From Paenibacillus glycanilyticus NBRC 16618 (lineage in GTDB: Bacteria > Bacillota > Bacilli > Paenibacillales > Paenibacillaceae), in contig NZ_BILY01000008.1 of the NCBI RefSeq assembly GCF_004000805.1, positions 171,976-235,975 on the forward strand: DNA of 64,000 nucleotides. Direction: 5' to 3'. A model generated the notes under the pieces. It saw only the letters and a program-made list of their open reading frames with translations, made no database searches and had not been told where the DNA came from. Made by a program: the position numbers and the translations under genes. Positions 1-8,049 of this stretch are shown here, piece after piece. Every line of letters begins with the position of its first letter. Positions within the stretch are counted from its first letter, which is position 1.

Positions 1-298
1 TTCCCGCATTTTGCAGCTGGATCATTCCGTAACGGAACTCGGCACCCGAGAACCGCTCCCGCAACGAAAAAAGCCGCTCCTCCGAAACGGGACCGGCTCC
101 AAAGCAATTATAAAATGCCCGAAGGACGGCGGTGGTTGCTTCGTCCATCCGGTCCACCGCTTCTTCGATGGAAAGCCGGTCGATTACGGCTTCCTCCCAA
201 TGCAACCCGCGCTCCGATGCACCAGTCCATAAGGGAGACATCATATATTGCTGCTTCACGGGGCTTGTCAGTTTCTCCGACCACTGTTGTACAAACAT
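1..298 (-). CDS. XPB helicase partner protein (N-terminal part, cut by window edge)
   Basis: An open frame begins with ATG (complement of CAT at 296-298) behind a GGAGG site in the gap after the helicase gene, and runs off the left edge without a stop, so only about 99 N-terminal residues are visible. It starts MFVQQWSEKLTSPVKQ and is rich in Trp, Arg and Glu. It lies 14 bp downstream of the XPB-type helicase on the same strand, so the two are probably one operon. In mycobacteria ercc3/XPB is likewise next to a helicase-associated protein (Helicase_C_3 type). That identity is inferred from position, because the visible part has no diagnostic motif. A shadow frame covers much of the region and is not supported. 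Confidence 0.6.
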   Translation of the reverse strand, partial: MFVQQWSEKLTSPVKQQYMMSPLWTGASERGLHWEEAVIDRLSIEEAVDRMDEATTAVLRAFYNCFGAGPVSEERLFSLRERFSGAEFRYGMIQLQNAG

Positions 299-312
299 GA
301 AGAATAACCTCC

Positions 313-1980
313 CTACTGGTGTTTTTCAAGCTCGTATTGGTAGCCTTGCTCAAGCAGGAACATCTGGCGCCTTGCGGCGTATTCCGTTTCGCTGGTGTCA
401 TCGGTCACAATGGTATAGAACCAGGCTTCATTGCGGCCTTTCTTCGGACGCAAAATGCGGCCGATCCGCTGCGCTTCCTCCTGCCTTGAGCCGTAGCTCC
501 CGGAAATTTGAATGGCAACGGCCGCATCGGGAAGGTCAACCGCAAAATTCGCCACCTTGGATACCGCAAGAACGGGTACATCTCCCGACTTAAACTGTTC
601 GTATAGCCTGTGGCGTTCATTTTGCGGCAATTCTCCCGTAATGACCGGCACCTCTAACGAATCCGCAATAGAATGAAGCTGATCGAGATACTGCCCGATG
701 ATGAGAGTTGGCGTCCCCTCGTGACGCTCCAGGAGCTGGCGGACAACCGGTACCTTGCCGGGATTCTCCGCTGCGAGACGCAGCCGCGAGCGCTTCTCGG
801 CCGAATGGTACAGCTCGGATATGCCTTGATCCATCGGCACGCGGATTTCCGTGCATTTAACCGAGGCGATATGACCCTCCGCTTCGACCGTTTTCCATTG
901 CAGCTCGAACTGCTTTGGCCCAATCAGAGAAAATACATCCTCTTCGCAACCGTCTTCCCGGACCAACGTTGCCGTCAATCCAAGCCTTCTTGTCGCCTGG
1001 ATATCGGCCGTCATGCGGAATACCGGTGCAGGCAATAAATGCACCTCGTCGTATATAATGAGCCCCCAGTCGCGTTCGGAGAACAGCTTCATGTGACGGA
1101 ACGGATCTTTTTTCGACTTCCGGTGAGTCAGAATTTGATACGTTGCAATCGTTACGGGGCGGACCTCCTTAGAGGAGCCCGTATATTCTCCGACCTCCGC
1201 CGGCTGAAGGGTTGTCTTGTCCAGCAGTTCTTCCTTCCATTGCTGTACGCTGGTTGCGTTGGAGGTTAGAATAAGCGTAGCGCTGTTCAGCCTTGCCAAT
1301 GCCGCGATTCCAACAATGGTTTTACCCGCTCCGCACGGCAGAACGATAACGCCGCTTCCCCCTTGAATCGTCCCTTCTTTATAAAAAAGATCAACCGCCT
1401 GCCTCTGATAGTCCCTAAGCTCGAAGAATCTGCCGCTCAGCGTTAACGGTCTAAGCGATACGGATAAAGCTTCACCCGTATGGTAGCCGGCCAAATCGAT
1501 TACGGGGAACCCAAGCCGGATTAATTCCTGTTTAAGCTGGCCCCTGTACTCCGGATTTACTTCCCAGGAACCGCCGGTCCCGCGTTCCATCAAGCATTCC
1601 AGAATGATCGGATGCCCCGCGATCTCATCCAGCAAAGAATCGTCCCCGTATAACACGAGACAGTTCCCGCTTAATTCCAGCCGAAGCTTGCCGTACCGCT
1701 CCATTAGTGTGCGGATATTCGTCTCCAATACTCCGGGCAGGCCGTATCTGGCATATTTTCTTAGCGATTCGATAACCGTTGCCGCGTCCATGCCGGCAGA
1801 AGCCGCATTCCATAAGGATAAAGAGGACATTTTATACGTATGCCAATTTCCCGGACGCTTCACGAGCTCAGCGAACAAGATCAGCATCCTGCGCGCTTCC
1901 TCCGATAAAGGATGCTCGCAATCGAGCAGCACCGTCATATCCGATTGGATAATTAACGGTCCGTCCTGACGTTCCAACAT
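313..1980 (-). CDS. DEAD/DEAH-box helicase, XPB (ERCC3) type
   Basis: Superfamily 2 DNA helicase of the XPB family, expected to unwind or remodel DNA during repair using ATP. About 555 residues. Visible motifs: Walker A with GAGKT in the core, a DEVH box (YDEVHLL), the SAT-like motif GLTATL, and a C-terminal motif VI RIGRILRP. An N-terminal region of about 190 residues precedes the helicase core, as in XPB proteins with a damage-recognition-like domain. The frame can be extended to 2013, but the ATG at 1980 has a GGGGAGAG site 7 bases upstream and gives MLERQDGP, so I chose it. XPB is only patchily present in Bacillota, so the pair with its downstream partner may be accessory. Family call is firm; biological role is inferred. 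Confidence 0.9.
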   Translation of the reverse strand: MLERQDGPLIIQSDMTVLLDCEHPLSEEARRMLILFAELVKRPGNWHTYKMSSLSLWNAASAGMDAATVIESLRKYARYGLPGVLETNIRTLMERYGKLRLELSGNCLVLYGDDSLLDEIAGHPIILECLMERGTGGSWEVNPEYRGQLKQELIRLGFPVIDLAGYHTGEALSVSLRPLTLSGRFFELRDYQRQAVDLFYKEGTIQGGSGVIVLPCGAGKTIVGIAALARLNSATLILTSNATSVQQWKEELLDKTTLQPAEVGEYTGSSKEVRPVTIATYQILTHRKSKKDPFRHMKLFSERDWGLIIYDEVHLLPAPVFRMTADIQATRRLGLTATLVREDGCEEDVFSLIGPKQFELQWKTVEAEGHIASVKCTEIRVPMDQGISELYHSAEKRSRLRLAAENPGKVPVVRQLLERHEGTPTLIIGQYLDQLHSIADSLEVPVITGELPQNERHRLYEQFKSGDVPVLAVSKVANFAVDLPDAAVAIQISGSYGSRQEEAQRIGRILRPKKGRNEAWFYTIVTDDTSETEYAARRQMFLLEQGYQYELEKHQ

Positions 1981-2055
1981 AAGATCTCTCCCCTTGTACA
2001 TAGAGGTAAGCATTCACCTCACAGTATGCAAAATTATCCAGAGTTTTATACGAAA

Positions 2056-2097
2056 AACGGGATTCTTCAAAGGCGTTCGCCCCGAAAGAATCCCGTT
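2056..2097 (-). terminator. Rho-independent terminator of the CBS-domain gene
   Basis: A 12-bp inverted repeat (AACGGGATTCTT and its complement) sits between the CBS gene and the helicase gene. On the minus strand the stem is followed by TTTTCG. It separates the two transcription units. Confidence 0.75.
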
Positions 2098-2104
2098 ATT
2101 TCAT

Positions 2105-2527
2105 CTAATGCACATGCTCCGATATTTCGTTAAGCGCCGCGCCTGCCTCGTGAATGAAGGCATCCCGGACAGCCAGATCGCCAATCGCGACAACTCCGAC
2201 CAATTGACCGTTTTCTACAACAGGAAGACGGCGTATTTTATGCTTGGCCATTAGATCTGCCGCTTCCTCCATGGTTGTGTCCGGCGCGATGGTCAGCAAA
2301 TCGGTTGTCATTACTTTCTCGACGGCTGTGGAGCCGGAATGCTTATCCGCATAGCCGCGTACGACAAGATCCCGGTCCGTTACGGCGCCAATCAGCTTCG
2401 ATCCATCTACAATAGGTATAAATCCGATATCATGCTTCTTCATTAAGACGGCTAGCTCATATACATTATCCAGTAAAGTTGCCGTAATGCACGGCGAAGA
2501 CATAACCTCTTTGATCATTTTACGCAA
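2105..2527 (-). CDS. CBS domain-containing protein
   Basis: About 140 residues made almost entirely of two CBS repeats, seen as MSSPCITATLLDNVYELA with IGFIPIVDG, then MTTDLLTIAPDTTMEEAADLM with IRRLPVVENG. Paired CBS domains usually form a Bateman module that binds adenosyl nucleotides. No catalytic domain is attached, so it is a stand-alone sensor or regulator of unknown target. Start choice: AGGAGG at 2538-2543 is only 1 base from the TTG at 2536 and 19 bases from the ATG at 2518, but 10 bases from the TTG at 2527, which I prefer. It is not AcuB, which also carries an ACT domain; no acuB is seen in the acu cluster at 20-24 kb. Confidence 0.87.
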   Translation of the reverse strand: MRKMIKEVMSSPCITATLLDNVYELAVLMKKHDIGFIPIVDGSKLIGAVTDRDLVVRGYADKHSGSTAVEKVMTTDLLTIAPDTTMEEAADLMAKHKIRRLPVVENGQLVGVVAIGDLAVRDAFIHEAGAALNEISEHVH

Positions 2528-2585
2528 GGCGGACAAACCTCCTGTTCGGAATATCTTCCTTTAGGGTATCCAGCCAAAAGCGTTG

Positions 2586-3767
2586 TCATTCCGCCGCAAA
2601 ATCTTCCGCCATTTGAATAAGCAGCTGGGCGGAATGTACCATGGCACGCTCATCGATATCAAAACGCGGATGGTGATGGGCGTATACGACTCCCGTCTCC
2701 TCGTTCCCCGCCCCGACAAACATAAAACATCCCGGTACCTTCTCCAGATAATACGAGAAATCCTCCGCGACCATCATCGCTTCCGAACGAAGGGTATTCT
2801 CGGCGCCAAACAGTTCGCCTGACACCCGGAAGAAACGTCCCGCTTCCTCCTCGTCGTTGACGACGGGCGGATACCCGATACGCATATGGTAGTCGTATTT
2901 CGCTCCGTACATGCTGCAGGTATGGTTAATCAATTGCTCAAGCCTTTCATGCGTAAGCTTTCGGGATTCCTCGTCGAATGTGCGGACCGTCCCTTTCATC
3001 GCGCAGCGCTCCGCAATGACATTATTGGTTGTTCCGGCCTGGAAGGAGCCGATTGTAACGACCGCAGGCTTCAAAGGATCAACGTTGCGGCCAACTATGG
3101 ATTGAACCGCCTGCACGAGAGCCGAACCGATTACGATGGTATCGATCGTCTTGTGAGGCATGCCGCCATGTCCGCCAAGGCCTACAATCTCTAAAGTGAA
3201 CTCGTCTGCCGCCGCCATAAAAGGACCCGGCTTGGTTGCGGTCTGTCCATACGGAATCGGCGACCACAAGTGCACCCCATAAATGGCGTCTACGCCGTCC
3301 AAGGCCCCGTCTTCAATCATGCGGATCGCGCCGCCCGGTGTCTGCTCCTCGGCAGGCTGGAAAATCAACCGGCGCTCGCCGGCCAGCTCCGCCTTATGCT
3401 GCTGGTAGTAATTCGCTACGGCAAGCAATGCCGACGTATGCCCATCATGTCCGCAGGCATGCATCACGCCGGAAACCTTGGACCGGTATTCGCATTCCTT
3501 CTCATCCTGAATCGGAAGCGCGTCAATATCTGCGCGCAGCGCGATAACCGGACCGGGCAGCTCCCCTTTTATCGAAACCAGCAGGCCGTGCCCGCCAACG
3601 CCTTCGCGCACCTCGCAGCCAAAGGCCTTTAATTGCTCTGCAATCCACCGGGATGTATGTACCTCTTGAAAAGACAGCTCCGGATTCTGATGGAGATGTC
3701 TGCGCCACCGGACCATTTCCGGATAAAGACGCTGCAGCTGCTCTTTTATATAGCTACTAGTCTTCAT
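2586..3767 (-). CDS. M20 family amidohydrolase (N-acyl amino acid hydrolase type)
   Basis: Zinc-dependent peptidase of the M20D group (amidohydrolases that remove acyl groups from amino acids, hippurate hydrolase-like). 393 residues from the chosen start. The metal-binding HACGHDGHT motif and the downstream PAEEQTPGG (Glu-Glu base/ligand) are present, as is GGHGGMPH of the dimerisation/lid domain and the C-terminal EDFSYY. The GTG at 3776 overlaps the AGGAGG ribosome site, so the ATG at 3767 (MKTSSYIKEQL) is the sensible start. The exact substrate cannot be told from sequence; N-acetyldiaminopimelate deacetylase is a close relative, but no dap genes are nearby. Confidence 0.9.
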   Translation of the reverse strand: MKTSSYIKEQLQRLYPEMVRWRRHLHQNPELSFQEVHTSRWIAEQLKAFGCEVREGVGGHGLLVSIKGELPGPVIALRADIDALPIQDEKECEYRSKVSGVMHACGHDGHTSALLAVANYYQQHKAELAGERRLIFQPAEEQTPGGAIRMIEDGALDGVDAIYGVHLWSPIPYGQTATKPGPFMAAADEFTLEIVGLGGHGGMPHKTIDTIVIGSALVQAVQSIVGRNVDPLKPAVVTIGSFQAGTTNNVIAERCAMKGTVRTFDEESRKLTHERLEQLINHTCSMYGAKYDYHMRIGYPPVVNDEEEAGRFFRVSGELFGAENTLRSEAMMVAEDFSYYLEKVPGCFMFVGAGNEETGVVYAHHHPRFDIDERAMVHSAQLLIQMAEDFAAE

Positions 3768-4033
3768 TGGACACACCTCCTAAACGTTTGTTGAATGTAA
3801 ACGCATAGCCGTTCACACGCGTTATGAAGCAAAACTTATTTCCATCTATTCTAACAGAACGGCGCGATGCGGCAAAGAGAAAGCATGACTATAGCGGAGA
3901 GTAAGTCTTGCGCTGACTGGGGAAACATACTATCATGGGAAAAGATGTACAAATAAAGTTTTGCGCATTATGCAAAACGGGCTTTGCCAGCATAAACCTT
4001 ACATTCCACAAGCAACTATAGGAGGAAATAACG
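3768..4033. other. Intergenic region between divergent amidohydrolase and yugN-like genes
   Basis: No gene is supported. A weak sigma-A-like arrangement facing the yugN-like gene can be drawn (TTGCGC at 3908, 17 bases, TATCAT at 3931), followed about 80 bases later by AGGAGGAAA before the ATG. The -35 box is poor, so the promoter is tentative. Confidence 0.35.
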
Positions 4034-4378
4034 ATGATTATTGAAAACTCGGGTCTTAACGGCCTTCAAAGCGATCTGGCTCATCTGGACGAGTCTGCCG
4101 AGCAGCTTGGCTTTGTACGTTGGCAGTGGGAATACTATCGCGCTACATACGATCTGAAGCTTGAAGATCAAGCGACAAATTCGGAATACTTCCTGCGCGT
4201 CAACACTCGCGCCATTGAAGGCAAGCTCGAAAATCCTAATGCCGTGCTTGCAATTGAACATGTATATATCGGAAAAGCTACATTCCCTCATGGTCTTGAA
4301 TACGAATCTCCGGTTCCGCAGCCGATCATGACGATTGCGAATCAACGCCTCGAAAAGCTGAAGCAGCTGCTTGCCTAA
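4034..4378 (+). CDS. YugN-like family protein
   Basis: Protein of 114 residues that matches the YugN-like family of Bacillus in size and pattern: MIIENSGLNG at the start, the FVRWQWEYYRATYD block and the YLRV-type FLRVNTRAIEGKLE block. Function of the family is unknown; no signal peptide or membrane segment is seen, so it should be cytosolic. AGGAGGAAATAACG precedes the ATG. The next gene, ftsW, starts 3 bases after the stop, so the two are almost certainly co-transcribed and possibly translationally coupled. Confidence 0.85.
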   Translation: MIIENSGLNGLQSDLAHLDESAEQLGFVRWQWEYYRATYDLKLEDQATNSEYFLRVNTRAIEGKLENPNAVLAIEHVYIGKATFPHGLEYESPVPQPIMTIANQRLEKLKQLLA

Positions 4379-4381
4379 TCT

Positions 4382-5557
4382 ATGAAGAAGACACAGCAGA
4401 ATGGCAGTCGTGGCAGACCGGACTTTCTGCTCCTTATTTTAACGCTGCTGCTGGTTGGATTCGGCCTTGTCATGGTGTTCAGCGCAAGCTCGAACATTGC
4501 ACTTACAAATCCGAAATTCCACAATGATGCGTTATATTTTACTAAGCGGCAGCTCATTTGGGCGGTTCTAGGCATCTTTGCCATGCTTTTCCTGATGAAT
4601 CTCCCTTACCAGATTTTTAAAAAGGGATTTATCTTCCTATTCATTCCGGTCATAGTCATGCTGATGATTGTACCAACCATTGGCTCGCTGAACGGTGCGA
4701 GCAGCTGGTTCCGAATCGGAACCATGGGAATCCAGCCGACGGAAATAGCCAAGCTTGCCATGATCCTCTATATAGGGGCTCTGATTACCAAGAAAGGCGA
4801 AAAGTTCCGGGACTTTAAAAAAGGCCTGCTTCCGGTACTAATCATTGTAGGATTTATTTGCTTCCTTATTATGATGCAGCCGGATTTGGGTTCCTGTCTC
4901 GTTCTTGCTTCGTGTGCGGGGATAATGATCATTGCAGGCGGCGCCAATCTCAAGCAGGTTGCCGTTTCAGGCGGCGTAATCGGTATCTTCGCCATCCTTT
5001 TAGCGGCAATCGGCATGGCTACCAATCCAGATGGTTGGGCTTACCGGGTTGCCCGGTTTACGGCCTATTCCGATCCGCTGGCGGATCAGCAGGGCTCTGG
5101 GTTCCAACTGGTATCCTCCTTGCAGGCGCTTGGACACGGCGGCTTTACAGGTGCGGGATTCGGGGAAAGCGTGCAGAAGCTGCATTACTTGGACTACCCT
5201 TATAATGACTTTATCTTTTCCGTCATTGCCGAGGAGCTGGGATTTATCGGTGCAAGCCTGTTCCTCTTGTTTTATTTGCTCTTTCTCTGGCGGGCGCTTA
5301 TCGTTGCTCTTCGCTGCCCCGATCACTACGGAACCATAGTAGGAGTAGGAATCGTTGGTTTGTTCGGCATTCAGGCCTTCGTTAATGTCGGCGGCGTAAC
5401 CGGCGCGATCCCGCTGACCGGGGTGACACTGCCCTTCGTCAGCTACGGGGGATCCTCCCTGCTGGTCTGTCTGATGTGTATCGGAGTGCTTCTCAGCATC
5501 TCTCGGGAGGCCAACAAGCAGGACAAGCCGGAGCGAGCGAAACGTCATCATCACTAA
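4382..5557 (+). CDS. ftsW: SEDS cell-division protein FtsW
   Basis: Polytopic SEDS-family glycosyltransferase that polymerises lipid II at the division septum with a class B PBP partner. 391 residues with about ten hydrophobic segments. Typical signatures are visible: the FSASSNIA start of the family, FRIGTMGIQPTEIAKLA, MMQPDLGS (conserved Asp) and the C-terminal PLTGVTLPFVSYGGSS. RodA, FtsW and SpoVE are hard to separate by eye. FtsW is favoured because ylaN, the neighbour of ftsW (ylaO) in Bacillus subtilis, lies 1.7 kb away. It starts 3 bases after the yugN-like stop with no clear ribosome site of its own, suggesting coupling. A strong terminator follows. Confidence 0.85.
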   Translation: MKKTQQNGSRGRPDFLLLILTLLLVGFGLVMVFSASSNIALTNPKFHNDALYFTKRQLIWAVLGIFAMLFLMNLPYQIFKKGFIFLFIPVIVMLMIVPTIGSLNGASSWFRIGTMGIQPTEIAKLAMILYIGALITKKGEKFRDFKKGLLPVLIIVGFICFLIMMQPDLGSCLVLASCAGIMIIAGGANLKQVAVSGGVIGIFAILLAAIGMATNPDGWAYRVARFTAYSDPLADQQGSGFQLVSSLQALGHGGFTGAGFGESVQKLHYLDYPYNDFIFSVIAEELGFIGASLFLLFYLLFLWRALIVALRCPDHYGTIVGVGIVGLFGIQAFVNVGGVTGAIPLTGVTLPFVSYGGSSLLVCLMCIGVLLSISREANKQDKPERAKRHHH

Positions 5558-5562
5558 ACTAA

Positions 5563-5604
5563 AAAAAGGCTGAACCCGTTTAATTAACGGTTCAGCCTTT
5601 TTTA
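5563..5604. terminator. Bidirectional terminator between ftsW and asp23-like gene
   Basis: Near-perfect inverted repeat built on AAAGGCTGAACC with A- and T-tracts on both sides, between two convergent genes, so it can serve both. Confidence 0.9.
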
Positions 5605-5619
5605 TGTAAGTTCCGCATA

Positions 5620-6003
5620 CTATTTCAAGCGTTGCTGCGGTTCTTCCGACGTTTCTTCTTCTTTGAAGGCTACGCCTTCTACTTTTACATTAACTTCAAC
5701 CACATTAAGACCGGTCATATTCTCAACCGATTCTCTTACATTCAGCTGCAGCTGTCTGCAGACTTCCTGAATCGGTATGCCGTAATGAACGATAACGCGA
5801 AGATCGATTGCCGCTTCCAGCTGACCTACTTCGACGGATACACCTTTTTGCACGTTTTTACCGCTAAGGCGCTTCGCCAGTCCTTCGGAGATCCCGCCCG
5901 ACATTCCGGCAATGCCAGGAGTCTCAAGCGCAGCGAGTCCTGCAATCGTTGCCACTACATCGTCTGAAATACGGATAATGCCTGTTTGAAGGTCCTCGTT
6001 CAT
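5620..6003 (-). CDS. Asp23/Gls24 family envelope stress protein
   Basis: 127 residues matching the Asp23 (DUF322) family: GIIRISDDVVATIAGLAALETPG at the N-terminus and the central DLRVIVHYGIPIQEV, VRESVENMTGLNVVEVNV blocks. Family members are abundant, membrane-associated through partners, and linked to envelope or alkaline stress. No signal peptide is visible. ATG is preceded by GAGGAG 9 bases upstream. B. subtilis has the paralogues YqhY and YloU; this copy sits alone and convergent to ftsW, so I give no symbol. Confidence 0.88.
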   Translation of the reverse strand: MNEDLQTGIIRISDDVVATIAGLAALETPGIAGMSGGISEGLAKRLSGKNVQKGVSVEVGQLEAAIDLRVIVHYGIPIQEVCRQLQLNVRESVENMTGLNVVEVNVKVEGVAFKEEETSEEPQQRLK

Positions 6004-6115
6004 GTTATTCCACTCCTCAATTTGCCATATACCATCATTGTAATGGATGGCTCAATTTGAAGCAAGGAAGGAAGTAGATCTATATTAGGCCCTATAGCAT
6101 ATTTTTTTGGAAAAG

Positions 6116-6144
6116 TTTACATGGTTGCCTTTTTTCGTTATGAT
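6116..6144 (+). promoter_or_regulatory. Sigma-A promoter of the Ca2+/H+ antiporter gene
   Basis: TTTACA (6116-6121), a 17-base spacer and TATGAT (6139-6144) lie about 44 bases upstream of the chosen start. Each box matches consensus at five of six positions. Confidence 0.65.
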
Positions 6145-6187
6145 TAATAATGTTTTTTAGACTTACATAATTGAAGAGGTGGATTTG

Positions 6188-7246
6188 GTGAGACAGAAAC
6201 TGTTTTTCGGCGGATTAATTGTCATGTTCCTCCTGAGCGCAATCGGGCATTTCGCCCATTGGGACATGACGCTTCAATTTATCATTTCCGCTATCGCCGT
6301 CGTGTTTGTGGCGGGCTTTCTCGGCAAAGCGACGGAAAGTGTTGCGCATTACGCCGGACAAAGGCTTGGCGGGTTTCTAAATGCCACGTTTGGTAACGCG
6401 GCAGAGCTGATCATTGCGATCTTCCTCGTTAAAGAAGGCTTGTTCGATACCGTGAAAGCGAGTATTACCGGTTCCATCATCGGCAACCTGCTGCTCGTCC
6501 TTGGACTTAGTCTCCTTGCCGGCGGCATTAAATTCAAACAGCAATTTTTCAATAATCAATTGGCCGAGCATAACGCAACGCTGATGATTATGGCTGTTAT
6601 CGGTTTGTTTGTACCGGCTGTCTTTGTTGGCGCGGAGCATTTCACGCTTAATAAGGACCATTTCCTCAGCATCACGGTTGCCTGCATTCTGATCGTTTCT
6701 TACCTGCTGTGGCTTGTGTTCTCGATGATTACCCATAAAGACGTTCTCGCGGATAACGTGATGAATGCCGATCATGGCGAGGAGCCGATGTGGTCGAAAG
6801 GCGTATCCGTTATTATGCTGGTTGTAGCGACGGTTATGGTCGCTTTCGTCAGCGAATGGCTCGTGCATACACTCGACAGCTTTACCGAGAAATTTGGCCT
6901 GTCCCAGCTGTTTGTCGGTGCGTTCGTTATCGCAATCATCGGTAATGCAGCCGAACATAGCGCAGCGGTTATGCTGGCACTTAAGAACAAAATCGGCGCA
7001 GCAGTCGAAATCGCCATCGGCAGCAGCTTGCAGATCGCGTTGTTTGTAGCCCCGGTGCTGATTCTGGTTAGTGCGTTTATGGGCAATACAATGGATATTA
7101 TCTTCACGCCAATCGAATTAACCGCCATCGGTGTTTCCGTCTTTATAGCGAAGTCCGTTTCCCGAGACGGTACGACCAACTGGTATGAAGGGTTCCTGCT
7201 GCTTATGGTTTATGTCATATTGGGCGTTGCCTTCTATCTAGTTTAA
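6188..7246 (+). CDS. Calcium/proton antiporter (CaCA, Cax/ChaA type)
   Basis: Membrane exchanger that expels Ca2+ in exchange for protons. About 352 residues, with the two inverted alpha-repeats of the CaCA superfamily: GNAAELIIAIFLVKEG in the first half and GNAAEHSAAVMLALKNK in the second, each with the acidic residue that binds the cation, and about eleven hydrophobic segments. Candidate starts are GTG 6179, TTG 6185 and GTG 6188; GAAGAGGTGG at 6173-6182 overlaps the first, so GTG 6188 (MRQKLFFGG) fits best. It is monocistronic, with its own promoter and a terminator shared with ylaN. B. subtilis YfkE/ChaA is the closest type I can name. Confidence 0.92.
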   Translation: MRQKLFFGGLIVMFLLSAIGHFAHWDMTLQFIISAIAVVFVAGFLGKATESVAHYAGQRLGGFLNATFGNAAELIIAIFLVKEGLFDTVKASITGSIIGNLLLVLGLSLLAGGIKFKQQFFNNQLAEHNATLMIMAVIGLFVPAVFVGAEHFTLNKDHFLSITVACILIVSYLLWLVFSMITHKDVLADNVMNADHGEEPMWSKGVSVIMLVVATVMVAFVSEWLVHTLDSFTEKFGLSQLFVGAFVIAIIGNAAEHSAAVMLALKNKIGAAVEIAIGSSLQIALFVAPVLILVSAFMGNTMDIIFTPIELTAIGVSVFIAKSVSRDGTTNWYEGFLLLMVYVILGVAFYLV

Positions 7247-7255
7247 GAAAACAAA

Positions 7256-7290
7256 AAAAGAGTAGGCTCCAAATGGAGTCTACTCTTTAT
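7256..7290. terminator. Bidirectional terminator between cax and ylaN
   Basis: Inverted repeat AAAGAGTAGGCTCC / GGAGTCTACTCTTT with one G-U pair, flanked by A7 and by TTATTATTT. It overlaps the last codons of ylaN on the minus strand. Confidence 0.75.
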
Positions 7291-7567
7291 TATTTAACGC
7301 TTCATACAACTGGGCCAAGTTGCGCTCCAATCGGCTTAACATTTCTTTTCCACTCTGCTCGGCTATCAATCCCGCGCGCACAGCAAAGTCAATCTCCCGC
7401 GAGAATCCATACATTTGCGTGTCCAAAACTTCCTCGTACAGCGGACATTGACGGGTTGTCAAGTTCTCCATCTGAACTTCGATAAGTTTTTCTATTTTAC
7501 TCGCATCTTCCGTTAGGAGACGAAGCGCTTTCTCATGCAATTGAACCGTGACTTCCGGTGAAGACAT
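7280..7567 (-). CDS. ylaN: YlaN family protein (iron/Fur-linked small protein)
   Basis: 95-residue cytosolic helical protein of the YlaN (DUF1507) family, recognised by the conserved [20 protein letters not shown] and [16 protein letters not shown] blocks. In Bacillus and Staphylococcus YlaN has been reported to bind iron and relieve Fur repression; that role is from knowledge of the family, not from this sequence. GGGGGGAAAACG precedes the ATG. In B. subtilis ylaN is next to ftsW; here the two are separated by the asp23-like and antiporter genes, so the neighbourhood is only partly kept. Confidence 0.9.
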   Translation of the reverse strand: MSSPEVTVQLHEKALRLLTEDASKIEKLIEVQMENLTTRQCPLYEEVLDTQMYGFSREIDFAVRAGLIAEQSGKEMLSRLERNLAQLYEALNNKE

Positions 7568-7650
7568 CGTTTTCCCCCCTGTGCGTGTACCCGCCGTCGT
7601 CTATATCTTTTATATTAGACGAAAAAGAGCCAATACACAAGGACAAAACA

Positions 7651-7688
7651 AAAAAGCGCTTCTTCTTTTCAGAAGAAGAAACGCTTTG
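7651..7688 (-). terminator. Terminator of the HPr-like gene
   Basis: Stem AAAGCG..TTCTTCT / AGAAGAA..CGCTTT. Read on the minus strand it ends in TTTTTTGTTTTG. It lies just after the HPr-like stop codon. Confidence 0.75.
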
Positions 7689-7705
7689 TTTGCGACCATT
7701 CCGGT

Positions 7706-7948
7706 CTATTCGCTAATTACCGTTACATTCAAGTTATGTTTTGCGAAAATTTCTGCCATTTTTGCTTTCGCTTCTTCCGCATCAGGACCATGAACATGAA
7801 GTTCGTAAGCGTGGCCGCCTACCAACGTCGTAAACAGTCCAAGAATGCTCTTAACATCGATATATTTGTTGTCGGCTTGCAGAACGATTGAAGAGCGGAA
7901 TTGGCTAGCCGCTTGAGAAATTTCTACGATAGCTGCATTGTTGGACAT
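7706..7948 (-). CDS. HPr-like protein lacking the phospho-histidine segment
   Basis: 80 residues that align without gaps to HPr from about HPr residue 13 onward: SQAASQFRSSIVLQ with the end of helix 1 and strand 2, then DVKSILGL over the HPr KSIMGV motif, then GPDAEEAKAKMAEIF over helix 3. In that register Ser34 equals HPr Ser46, while the His15 position is Asn3 and the first beta-strand is missing. The start is secure: GGAGGG lies 6 bases before the ATG and an in-frame TAA is just upstream. It therefore cannot carry the PTS phosphate at His15, but could be a Crh-like partner phosphorylated on serine by HPr kinase. That role is inferred. It stands alone between ylaN and the aminopeptidase gene. 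Confidence 0.8.
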   Translation of the reverse strand: MSNNAAIVEISQAASQFRSSIVLQADNKYIDVKSILGLFTTLVGGHAYELHVHGPDAEEAKAKMAEIFAKHNLNVTVISE

Positions 7949-8049
7949 GGGGAATCCCTCCAGTTAATTAGTAAAGCTTTCCTTGACATCATGATAACCC
8001 GAAATATAACATCCATCAAGAGAAAAGTTCAAAAACGCTTCATTTTCAT

